Assembly: GCA_005793345.1 (NCBI GenBank)
Contig: SXSU01000130.1
Span: 1 to 60,631 of the forward strand
Origin: Bdellovibrionales bacterium
Lineage (GTDB): Bacteria; Bdellovibrionota; Bdellovibrionia; Bdellovibrionales; Bdellovibrionaceae
Length of the DNA stretch: 60,631 nucleotides
Direction of reading: 5' to 3'
Made by a program: the position numbers and the translations under genes. A model generated the notes under the pieces. It did not search any database, was not told the DNA's origin, and was given only the letters and a program-made list of their open reading frames with translations. Shown here one piece after another: positions 54,075-60,631 of this stretch (position 1 is the stretch's first letter; each line of letters starts with the position of its first letter).

Positions 54075-54770
54075 TCATTTTACTTTTTTAAATAATCTTT
54101 GCACAACTTCTTTCTTTTCAGTATCAATTTCATCTAAAAATTTTCGATCCCAACCTTTTTGAAGCTCTTTTACTCTTTTGTTTGCATCATTTTTTGTAAT
54201 TGTCGATGGACCTATTTTAATATTTGAAACCATTTTTGAGTATTTTAAATTTTTTTCATGATCTTTAGCATTTGAAATAAAAATTGTTTTTACAATATCC
54301 TCTGTTTCATTTGCTATATTTGGATTTTTTGCAACTTTAGCAACATCTATTCCAAGAGATCCTTGAATTAAAAATTTTTGAAATTTTTCAATCATCTCAC
54401 CTTTTTTATTTCCAGATACTAACTGTACTATGAGATTCATTAAAGAGCGTGGATCAAAAGGATGCTCTAAAATTCCATCAAAAATTCCATTAGAAAATTT
54501 TGTAGGGTCAACTTTTTTCTCAACTGGAATCATTAAAATAATTTTCCCAGAAAAAACATTTAACGCTCTTAATTTTGAAGTTATTTTTTCGTGTTCAATT
54601 TTTTGATTACTTGCAGAAACAATAACAACTTCTGGTCTAAAGGATAATATTTTTTCACTTAATCCCACTTCTTTACTCATGGAATCTACATCACAACCCA
54701 CTTTTTTAAGTAATGTTGACATTTGATTTAGCTCAGAAAAATTTTCGATAATTAATAATATTTTTACCAT
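54075..54770 (-). CDS. Degenerate receiver-like protein
   Basis: The first 120 residues of this 231-aa protein have receiver-domain secondary structure (VKILLIIENFSELNQM, VVIVSAS, ILEHPFDPRSL). The phospho-acceptor Asp is replaced (Ser in VIVSAS) and the KPF motif reads HPF, so it is unlikely to be phosphorylated. The C-terminal 110 residues are Lys-rich with no known fold. I start at ATG 54770, which has GGTGAG upstream; an earlier ATG at 54806 lacks it. It may be a stand-alone adaptor. Confidence 0.65.
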   Translation of the reverse strand: MVKILLIIENFSELNQMSTLLKKVGCDVDSMSKEVGLSEKILSFRPEVVIVSASNQKIEHEKITSKLRALNVFSGKIILMIPVEKKVDPTKFSNGIFDGILEHPFDPRSLMNLIVQLVSGNKKGEMIEKFQKFLIQGSLGIDVAKVAKNPNIANETEDIVKTIFISNAKDHEKNLKYSKMVSNIKIGPSTITKNDANKRVKELQKGWDRKFLDEIDTEKKEVVQRLFKKVK

Positions 54771-54823
54771 ATAGTACATCTCACCAATTGCAGAGCCTGT
54801 CGTCAATACTTGAAGTCAATAAA

Positions 54824-54852
54824 TTGACCTTAGTTATAAGACCCTCTACAAT
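54824..54852 (+). promoter_or_regulatory. Sigma-70-type promoter for the LptF/G gene
   Basis: TTGACC (54824-54829) and TACAAT (54847-54852) are spaced by 17 nt. The predicted start leaves a leader of about 40 nt before TTG 54898 with its TAGGAG. Confidence 0.65.
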
Positions 54853-54897
54853 GAGCATAGTACTAAATTGAAAATTGCCGATTAGGAGTTAAATAGT

Positions 54898-55998
54898 TTG
54901 TTTTCATTTATAAAAATAGGTTATCGCTATATTTTTACTGAACTGGTACCATCTTTTCTTATGGGAATGCTTGTCTTTGTTGGAATAATTTTGATGTTTC
55001 AAGGCCTAAGGCTAGCTGAATTTGCACTGATTCATGGATTTGGAGTTAAATTACTAAGTGAAATATTAACTTATATGACTATAAGTATTTTACCTGCACT
55101 CTTACCAATGAGTTTACTTTTTTGTGTTTTAATGACTTACTCTCGATTAGGTAATGACTCAGAACTGGTTGCTTTCAAAGCTGCAGGATATTCTCCACTA
55201 CAAATTATTTCTCCCTCAATATTATTTGGTATTTTAGTTTCACTTCTGTCAGCACAACTTACTTTTGAAACAGCCCCCTGGGGTAATCGTAGATTTGAAG
55301 TTATAGTTAGTACCCTCACAAATACAAAAGCTGGGATAGCTCTTAAAGAAGGAACTTTTATGGAAGGTTTCTTTGATATGGTTGTCTATGCAAATAAAGT
55401 AAATACTGATCGTGGCACACTTGAGCATATATTTATTTATGATGAAAGACAGTTCCCCCCTCTTACAATCATAGCTAAAAAAGGCCTCATGGTCCAAAAA
55501 AACGAAATCACTGGTAACGAAGTTAAACTCACTTTACTTAATGGAAATGTTCATCGAAAAACCAATACCCATACTAAAGTAGAATTTAATAAATTTTTTA
55601 TAAGTTTAAGTGAAAATTATAATTTACAAGCAAAAGATAAGACACTTGCTTCTATGAATTTAAGTGAACTTAAAACTGAAAAAGCAAATATTAACTTAGA
55701 TCCAAAACTCAAAAAAAAATACGAAATTGAATATTACAAAAGATGGTGTTTAACTTTGCTCCCACTCATTTTAACATTGATTGGTGCAACAATAGGGTTA
55801 AATACCCAACATCGAGGTTCAAAAGGTTCTGGTTTTGTCTCTTGTGTGGGGTTAATTGTAATTTATTGGATTTTATTTGTTGTTGCCGAATCATCGGCAC
55901 AAAATATAAATGTAGTGAATCCTGCATTTGTAATTTGGTTTCCAAACTTATTGTTTATATCAGCTTCAATCTATTTATTTTTAAAAAAACTCAAATAA
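54898..55998 (+). CDS. lptF: LptF/LptG family permease (YjgP/YjgQ)
   Basis: The 366-aa protein has six likely transmembrane helices, three at each end, flanking a beta-jellyroll periplasmic domain (about 150-260), as in LptF and LptG. The segments LFMGMLVFVGIILMFQGLRL and ELVAFKAAGYSPLQIISP are family-typical. It would extract lipopolysaccharide from the inner membrane with LptB. The start is TTG with TAGGAG 8 nt upstream. Its partner is not in the window. LptF or LptG cannot be separated from this alone. Confidence 0.88.
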   Translation: MFSFIKIGYRYIFTELVPSFLMGMLVFVGIILMFQGLRLAEFALIHGFGVKLLSEILTYMTISILPALLPMSLLFCVLMTYSRLGNDSELVAFKAAGYSPLQIISPSILFGILVSLLSAQLTFETAPWGNRRFEVIVSTLTNTKAGIALKEGTFMEGFFDMVVYANKVNTDRGTLEHIFIYDERQFPPLTIIAKKGLMVQKNEITGNEVKLTLLNGNVHRKTNTHTKVEFNKFFISLSENYNLQAKDKTLASMNLSELKTEKANINLDPKLKKKYEIEYYKRWCLTLLPLILTLIGATIGLNTQHRGSKGSGFVSCVGLIVIYWILFVVAESSAQNINVVNPAFVIWFPNLLFISASIYLFLKKLK

Positions 55999-56152
55999 TA
56001 TCAATTAAACTATCTATTAGTCTATGGTTCATTTCTCAATTTCTCGACAAGCCCTGTAATATTAATTAACATTTAGATAACAATTAAAAATCTGAATGTT
56101 TTTAATCAAATAATGACATTCAGCTTTAGAATTAAATTTGAGGAGCAAACGA

Positions 56153-56911
56153 ATGAGCAAATCAATGGATCTAAATAGAACGGCATTTATTTTTATGTAT
56201 GACAATATTACAGTTGTACAAACGGTTGATGCATTCTTAAAGGCTGAAGAATCTAAAACTGGATCTGCTCCAAAAATGGCTTTGGCCCAACATAAACCAA
56301 AAGTGATTGATTACCTTCGAAAAGCAAAATACGACTTTATTATGGTTGATCAAAACACCATTACTACTACTCCTGCTGAATGGATACAAACTCTTGAAAA
56401 AGAAATTCATGGTGGATTTACAAAGTTTGAAGAACTTAAAGTGTTTTTAATAACAGCTAATGCACCAACTAATAATGAACTTGAAAATTATCTAATAGCA
56501 GGTTTTGATGATGTTTTTATAAAACCCTTAGATATGGCTATTGTTGCCCAAAAAATTAATAATGTAACTGGAAGTGAGTTTTCAAAAGAGAACCAACTAT
56601 TTTTTGCAAAAACAAACTCTGCGGTTAAAATTGCCTATCGCTATCAATTAGATGGGTTATCAGAAGCTGGATGTCGAATTAGTCTTCCGGAAAAACTTCC
56701 GCCAGACTTAGTTTTTACTGTCATCATTCCAGAATTTGAACGTTTTGGAATAAAAGAAATTGTGTCCAAAGTATTAGGATCCCACCCACATGATAAAGAT
56801 CCTAATTTATTTGTTAACAGCATAAATTTTGTTGGAATCCACCCCACTGTCTCAAAAACTATTCGTAAGTGGATGGTTGAAGATTATATCAAAAATAATA
56901 AAGCTGGCTAA
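56153..56911 (+). CDS. Receiver-like plus PilZ-like domain protein
   Basis: The first half of this 252-aa protein resembles a receiver (YDFIMVDQNT, DDVFIKPLDMAIV with KP). The second half has YRYQLDGLSEAGCRISL, matching the PilZ D-x-S-x-x-G c-di-GMP motif in a loose form (DGLSEAG), then strands ending VNFVGIHPTVS. I start it at ATG 56153, with GAGGAG upstream. The likely role is c-di-GMP-dependent output of a phosphorelay, which fits the many receivers in the window but is not shown. Confidence 0.7.
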   Translation: MSKSMDLNRTAFIFMYDNITVVQTVDAFLKAEESKTGSAPKMALAQHKPKVIDYLRKAKYDFIMVDQNTITTTPAEWIQTLEKEIHGGFTKFEELKVFLITANAPTNNELENYLIAGFDDVFIKPLDMAIVAQKINNVTGSEFSKENQLFFAKTNSAVKIAYRYQLDGLSEAGCRISLPEKLPPDLVFTVIIPEFERFGIKEIVSKVLGSHPHDKDPNLFVNSINFVGIHPTVSKTIRKWMVEDYIKNNKAG

Positions 56912-56921
56912 AATCATGTAA

Positions 56922-56952
56922 AAAAAAGGCTGAGTTTAACTCAGCCTTTTTT
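56922..56952. terminator. Bidirectional intrinsic terminator
   Basis: AAAAAAGGCTGAGT, loop TTA, ACTCAGCCTTTTTT forms a strong hairpin between the convergent PilZ-like gene and ahcY, with an A-run on one side and a T-run on the other. Confidence 0.88.
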
Positions 56953-56982
56953 AGTATTAAAAAATACAACATTATTTCAAAA

Positions 56983-58398
56983 TTAATATCTGTAATGATC
57001 TGGTTTAAATGGACCTTGTTGGCTTAAGCCAAGATATTTAGATTGTTTATCAGAAAGTTTAGTTAATTTAACTCCTAACTTTTCTAAATGAAGTGCTGCC
57101 ACTTTTTCATCTAAATGTTTAGGTAATCTGTAGACTGCAATTTCACTATATTTATCTCTGTTTAAATAAAGTTCCATTTGAGCCATCACTTGATTTGTAA
57201 AAGAGTTACTCATTACAAAACTTGGATGACCAGTTCCACAACCCAAATTAACAAGTCTACCTTTTGCAAGAATTATTACATTCTTACCATTTTTTAAAGT
57301 GTGCATATCAACTTGTGGTTTAATTTCTCTCATTTTGGAGTTTTTATTTAACCAAGCCATATCTATTTCAATATCAAAGTGTCCAATGTTACAAACTATC
57401 GCATTGTTTTTCATTTTAGAAAAATGCTTTTCTGTGATGATATCTAAACAACCCGTTGCTGTTACAAAAATATCTGCTTCAGAACAAGCTTCTTCCATAG
57501 TTGTTACTTGATAACCTTCCATAGATGCTTGCAGCGCACAGATTGGGTCAACTTCAGTTATAAGTACTCGAGCACCATATGAACGCATTGACTGAGCACA
57601 TCCCTTACCAACATCACCGTAGCCCGCCACAACAACAATTTTACCAGCAACCATTGTGTCAGTTGCTCTCTTAATACCGTCTGCTAAAGACTCACGACAG
57701 CCATATAAGTTATCGAATTTTGATTTTGTTACAGAATCATTAATATTAATTGCAGGGACTTTTAATAATCCTTTTTGATGAAGTTTTTCTAAATTATGAA
57801 CACCAGTCGTTGTTTCTTCACTGATACCGATAATTTTTTTCATCAATTTTTCAAATCTTTTTTCATGCATCATGTTAGTTAAATCACCACCATCATCAAG
57901 AATTAAATTATAACTTTCAGCTCCCCAGCCAATAATTGTTTGCTCTATACACCAGTTAAATTCTTCTTCAGTCTCACCTTTCCATGCAAACACTGGAACC
58001 CCTGCTGCCGCTACTGCAACTGCAGCATGATCTTGAGTCGAAAAAATATTACAAGAAGACCATCTTACTTTTGCTCCAAGATGAATAAGTGTTTCAATTA
58101 ATACCGCTGTTTGAATTGTCATGTGTAAGCAACCAGAAATTCTTGCACCTTTTAGTGGTTGTTGTTTACCAAACTCTTTACGTAAGGCCATTAATCCTGG
58201 CATTTCAGTTTCAGCGATTTGAATCTCTTCGCGACCCCATCTCGCAAGTTCAGCAAAAACTTTTGGATTTTCCATGGCTTCTTTACAAACCATATAATCG
58301 ACTTTAGTCGTCGTTGATTTTTTTGCTTGAGGAATATTTATTTTTTTGCCTTTTGTTTTCATTGTTCCTGCCTGTGTTGTACTATTCATGATTGCCAT
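56983..58398 (-). CDS. ahcY: Adenosylhomocysteinase
   Basis: The 471-aa enzyme hydrolyses S-adenosylhomocysteine to adenosine and homocysteine. Present are the NAD-binding [29 protein letters not shown], the insertion of the longer bacterial form, and the C-terminal KPDHYRY needed for cofactor binding. AGGAG lies about 11 nt before the ATG. It recycles the product of methylation reactions, including CheR. The N-terminal 25 residues ([15 protein letters not shown]) are an unusual basic extension. Confidence 0.95.
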   Translation of the reverse strand: MAIMNSTTQAGTMKTKGKKINIPQAKKSTTTKVDYMVCKEAMENPKVFAELARWGREEIQIAETEMPGLMALRKEFGKQQPLKGARISGCLHMTIQTAVLIETLIHLGAKVRWSSCNIFSTQDHAAVAVAAAGVPVFAWKGETEEEFNWCIEQTIIGWGAESYNLILDDGGDLTNMMHEKRFEKLMKKIIGISEETTTGVHNLEKLHQKGLLKVPAININDSVTKSKFDNLYGCRESLADGIKRATDTMVAGKIVVVAGYGDVGKGCAQSMRSYGARVLITEVDPICALQASMEGYQVTTMEEACSEADIFVTATGCLDIITEKHFSKMKNNAIVCNIGHFDIEIDMAWLNKNSKMREIKPQVDMHTLKNGKNVIILAKGRLVNLGCGTGHPSFVMSNSFTNQVMAQMELYLNRDKYSEIAVYRLPKHLDEKVAALHLEKLGVKLTKLSDKQSKYLGLSQQGPFKPDHYRY

Positions 58399-58460
58399 TT
58401 TATTTGGTTCTCCTATTAAATTTATTTTTTTATTTATATATTATATTGTCATGTAAAAAG

Positions 58461-59228
58461 TTATGGAAGCGTTAATATTTCATATCCCATATCCGTAACT
58501 AAAATCGTATGCTCAAACTGAGCAGAAAGCGTTTTATCCCCTGTCACATACCATTTAATTGATGAATTAGGGATATCAATTTCTTTAATTGACGCCCCAG
58601 TTTCGTTTATCATTGGTTCAACAGTTAAACATCTCCAAGGTATTAGCGGATCTCCCTTACCTTTTTTACCAAAACTTGGAACAAAGGGTTCATCATGAAA
58701 TTTTTTACCAATTCCATGACCACCTATTTCTTTTACAGTGGTAAAACCTTTGCGTGTGCAATACTTATCAATTGCAAATCCAATATCTCCAGTGCGATTT
58801 TTAGGATGAACTTCTTCTATTCCTTTCATCATACAATCATATGCAACTTGAACTAGCTCTCGAACATTTTCATTAATTTTATTTCCTACAAAATATGTTT
58901 TTGAAGTATCGCCATGAAATCCATTTAAATAAGAAGTCACATCAACATTTATAATATCACCCTCTTTTAAAATTGTTTCATCAGGGACACCATGACAAAC
59001 GACTTCATTAACTGAAGTGCAGGAGCTCTTAGGGTAACCATGATATCCTAAGGGAGAGGGTTGAGCTCCATGTGAAAGAGTATAATCATGAATTATTTGA
59101 TCAATCTCATTAGTTGTAATACCAACTCGAATATATTTTTCAACATGCTCTAATGTTCGGGCTGCCAATTGACAAGCTTTCTTCATGAGCTGGATTTCAT
59201 CTTTAGTTAGAATAGGTAATATGGCCAT
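58461..59228 (-). CDS. map: Methionine aminopeptidase, type I
   Basis: The 255-aa enzyme removes N-terminal methionine from new proteins. Metal ligands are in place: Asp in INVDVTSYLNG, Asp in HGDTSKTYF, His in GGHGIGKKFHDEP, Glu in VEPMIN and Glu in QFEHTILV. Length is normal for type I. It lies 62 nt upstream of ahcY on the same strand. Confidence 0.95.
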   Translation of the reverse strand: MAILPILTKDEIQLMKKACQLAARTLEHVEKYIRVGITTNEIDQIIHDYTLSHGAQPSPLGYHGYPKSSCTSVNEVVCHGVPDETILKEGDIINVDVTSYLNGFHGDTSKTYFVGNKINENVRELVQVAYDCMMKGIEEVHPKNRTGDIGFAIDKYCTRKGFTTVKEIGGHGIGKKFHDEPFVPSFGKKGKGDPLIPWRCLTVEPMINETGASIKEIDIPNSSIKWYVTGDKTLSAQFEHTILVTDMGYEILTLP

Positions 59229-59281
59229 AGAAATCCTTGTATCATTGAAAAAATCAAACGTCTATTAATAGTAGACAAACT

Positions 59282-59324
59282 CACAAAAAGAAAAACCCTC
59301 TAGCACAGAGTACTAGAGGGTTTT
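59282..59324 (-). terminator. Intrinsic terminator after the SWIB gene
   Basis: On the minus strand a 12-bp stem (AAAACCCTCTAG and CTAGAGGGTTTT, 9-nt loop) is followed by TTTTTCTTTTTG. It ends the SWIB gene transcript before map. Confidence 0.8.
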
Positions 59325-59354
59325 GATGTATCATTTATACCAAACTAACAAAAA

Positions 59355-59720
59355 CTATTTTAAGTGTTTACTTACAAGTTTAGTCATTTCGAACATTGTT
59401 ACAGCGCTTTTTCCGAAGATAGATTTTAATTTATCATCAGCATTGATATTTCTTTTATTTTTAGCGTCTTGTAGATTGTTCTTTTTAATATAATCCCACA
59501 TTTTTTTAACAACTTGTGTTCTTGGAAGTGGAGTTGCACCAACGATAGCTGCTAAAGCAGAACTTGGAGTCAAAGGTTTCATGAATGCTGCATTTGGTTT
59601 TCTTTTAGTTGCAGCTTTTTTTGCTGGAGCAGCAGCTTTTTTAGGTGCGGCTTTTTTTGCTGGAGCAGCTTTTTTTACAGTTGCTTTCTTTGCTGTAGCT
59701 TTTTTTGTAGCTTTTGCCAT
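59355..59720 (-). CDS. SWIB/MDM2-domain protein with histone H1-like tail
   Basis: The first 40 residues of this 121-aa protein are Lys/Ala repeats of the AAPAKKAAPKKA type, like histone H1 tails. The remaining 80 form a SWIB/MDM2 domain with PSSALAAIVGATPLPRTQVVKKMWDYI and DDKLKSIFGKSAVTMFEMTKLV. Eukaryotic SWIB domains are in chromatin remodellers; bacteria such as chlamydiae have SWIB proteins of unclear DNA-compaction role. An architectural nucleoid protein is the likely role. AGGAGG precedes the ATG and a terminator follows. Confidence 0.9.
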   Translation of the reverse strand: MAKATKKATAKKATVKKAAPAKKAAPKKAAAPAKKAATKRKPNAAFMKPLTPSSALAAIVGATPLPRTQVVKKMWDYIKKNNLQDAKNKRNINADDKLKSIFGKSAVTMFEMTKLVSKHLK

Positions 59721-60032
59721 TTTTTATCCTCCAATAGGATTTTTTGTATTGTTGTTGTTTTCTATAATTTCATTTTTAAAAAAAATGATTATTTATTTTA
59801 TTACTTTTTATTACATTACTTACTTTGTAAGCTAATTTTTATTTTATCAAGTGTTTTTTCTATTATTTTTCACTCGAGATGAATTTAGCTTTATTCAGTT
59901 TTATTCTTAATTCAACTCTTATTTTTAATTTTTTAAATTTTTTTTCTAATCTTTTTTTAATTAATACAGAGGAGAAACCCTATTTTCCACCCTGGATCTT
60001 AAGTTTTTTTGAAGCTTACCGATAGAATTATC
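59721..60032. other. AT-rich intergenic region
   Basis: About 310 bp between the divergent SWIB and J-domain genes hold no gene, no repeat copy and no clear hairpin. The first few bases include the SWIB ribosome binding site, and the rest, mostly runs of T and A, presumably contains both promoters. I see no convincing promoter pair. Confidence 0.5.
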
Positions 60033-60476
60033 ATGAACACATTCGAGCAGATTTTAATAAAAAAACTTCTCCAAAATGAGAGTAAGCAATCAAATTTTAC
60101 CTCTGAAAAAACAGATTCTATGAACTTTAATACTGATACCCTTATTGGGCTTTTTAACCTCAATATTAAAAATGAATTTGAAACTCAGCGCAAAATAAAT
60201 AGTAAACTATTTTATAAAAAACAAAGTCCCCCTCGAAAACCGCAGCCCACTCCACGCCAATTATCATCAAATCAAACAAAAGCCCTAGAACTCTTGACCA
60301 GCTTAGGAGCTTTACTTTATCTTGATTTTTCAGAACGTGATTTAACAAGAGAGTATAAACGTCTACTTAGAAAATGGCATCCAGACTTTAATCGTTCTCC
60401 AGATGCCAGCCAAAATGTGCAATTAATTTTAAAATCCAAAGCTATACTTATTTCATTATTTAAAACACAAAAATAA
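60033..60476 (+). CDS. J-domain (DnaJ-like) small protein
   Basis: The 147-aa protein carries a J domain in its last 60 residues: LYLDFSERDLTREYKRLLRK then WHPDFNRSP with the HPD motif that stimulates Hsp70 ATPase. The first 85 residues are a basic, Asn/Gln-rich linker with PPRKPQPTPRQ. It has no Gly/Phe region or zinc finger, so it is a J-domain-only co-chaperone. I start at ATG 60033; an in-frame TTG lies at 60009, and neither has a strong SD. Repeat R9 begins at its stop codon. Confidence 0.8.
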   Translation: MNTFEQILIKKLLQNESKQSNFTSEKTDSMNFNTDTLIGLFNLNIKNEFETQRKINSKLFYKKQSPPRKPQPTPRQLSSNQTKALELLTSLGALLYLDFSERDLTREYKRLLRKWHPDFNRSPDASQNVQLILKSKAILISLFKTQK

Positions 60477-60631
60477 GTTTGTATTTTCATAATAACTACT
60501 CATGATTAAGTCTGATCGCTTCGCGATTATATCAGACATAATCATAAGCAGTTATTTTCCTGTTTGTTTGGGGCGATTTTCAATCACCCCGTATTATGAA
60601 AATCCAAACTAAAGTTTGTATTTTCATAATA
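60475..60631 (-). repeat. Dispersed hairpin repeat, copy R9, part of a possible tandem array
   Basis: It starts with the right half of a hairpin C, then hairpin B, spacer, hairpin A, and a full hairpin C (60593-60630). The 20-bp sequence AAGTTTGTATTTTCATAATA occurs perfectly at 60475-60494 and 60612-60631, the latter ending at the window edge, so a unit of 137 bp appears to repeat. The J-domain gene's stop codon overlaps the first copy. Confidence 0.9.

Noticed and set aside
54870..54890. TTGCCGATTAGGAG upstream of lptF compared with the DUF4143 palindromes
   Set aside because: Only one half-site is present and its AGGAG is simply the Shine-Dalgarno of the TTG start, so the match is probably chance.
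59581..59835. Alanine/phenylalanine-rich ORF opposite the SWIB gene
   Set aside because: It is the antisense of the Lys/Ala tail; it has no ribosome binding site and no family features.
1..60631. tRNA, rRNA, phage genes, IS transposases and CRISPR arrays
   Set aside because: I looked for them on both strands and saw none with enough evidence.

Overview
The window is a strongly AT-rich stretch of a Gram-negative bacterial chromosome. It holds about 55 protein genes, no rRNA or tRNA gene that I can see, no phage or IS transposase and no CRISPR array. The gene content fits a predatory or free-living member of the Bdellovibrionota/Oligoflexia type: a soluble-receptor chemosensory cluster, many secreted proteins of unknown function, an Mla-type phospholipid transport operon, a trypsin-like protease and a SWIB protein with a histone-H1-like tail. 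That taxonomic guess rests on gene content only.

Layout. 1-3033: a thioester-reductase-like dehydrogenase, prepilin peptidase and an Hpt-receiver protein (minus strand). 3234-12848: one tightly packed plus-strand chemosensory operon, cheA-cheW-mcp-cheB-(Hpt-like)-cheY-cheR-mcp/PAS-truncated globin; the last two genes suggest that oxygen or redox state is one input. 12871-18618: a tiny membrane ORF, a secreted protein with a caspase-like His/Cys pair, a small beta-barrel candidate, an AsmA-like protein, greA and a BFD-type ferredoxin. 18672-21264: thiolase plus both subunits of a 3-oxoacid CoA-transferase. 21406-26398: a cyclic-nucleotide-binding-domain protein and two paralogous secreted proteins that end like beta-barrels. 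26407-30268: mlaE-mlaF-mlaD plus a LolC/E-like permease, in which every catalytic motif of the MlaF ATPase is altered. 30404-36613: an accessory-looking region with a putative HExxH/DUF4105-like secreted protein, two tandem duplicated small secreted proteins and two divergent DUF4143-type ATPases around a region rich in palindromes. 36765-46612: arginine biosynthesis (argC-argJ-argB-argF-argR leftward, argG-argH rightward) with paired ARG-box-like sites between the two arms; argH is fused in frame to a signal-like segment and an S1 serine protease. The only argD candidate is a neighbouring class III aminotransferase carrying a signal peptide. 46598-60476: housekeeping genes (radical SAM protein, Uup, thioredoxin, LptF/G, AhcY, MetAP) mixed with small or unknown proteins.

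A dispersed, structured repeat links the regions. At least nine full or partial copies (1-99, 1220-1258, 13014-13054, 13197-13258, 21313-21391, 32689-32796, 39712-39821, 48447-48587, 60475-60631) share a modular design: hairpin C (often reduced to TTCATAATAC), hairpin A (GGGGTGATT...ATCGCCCC), a CAACAAACAGGAAA spacer and a long imperfect palindrome B (ATAACTGCT...AGCAGTTAT). The arms of B co-vary between copies, so selection for a folded form, or an origin as a palindromic mobile element, is likely. Some copies supply stop codons or lie next to ribosome binding sites. No matching transposase is in the window.

The strongest candidates for undescribed biology are the repeat family, the ArgH-protease fusion, the MlaF-like protein with lost ATPase motifs, the DUF4143 pair with its leaderless, operator-covered promoter, and the caspase-like secreted protein.
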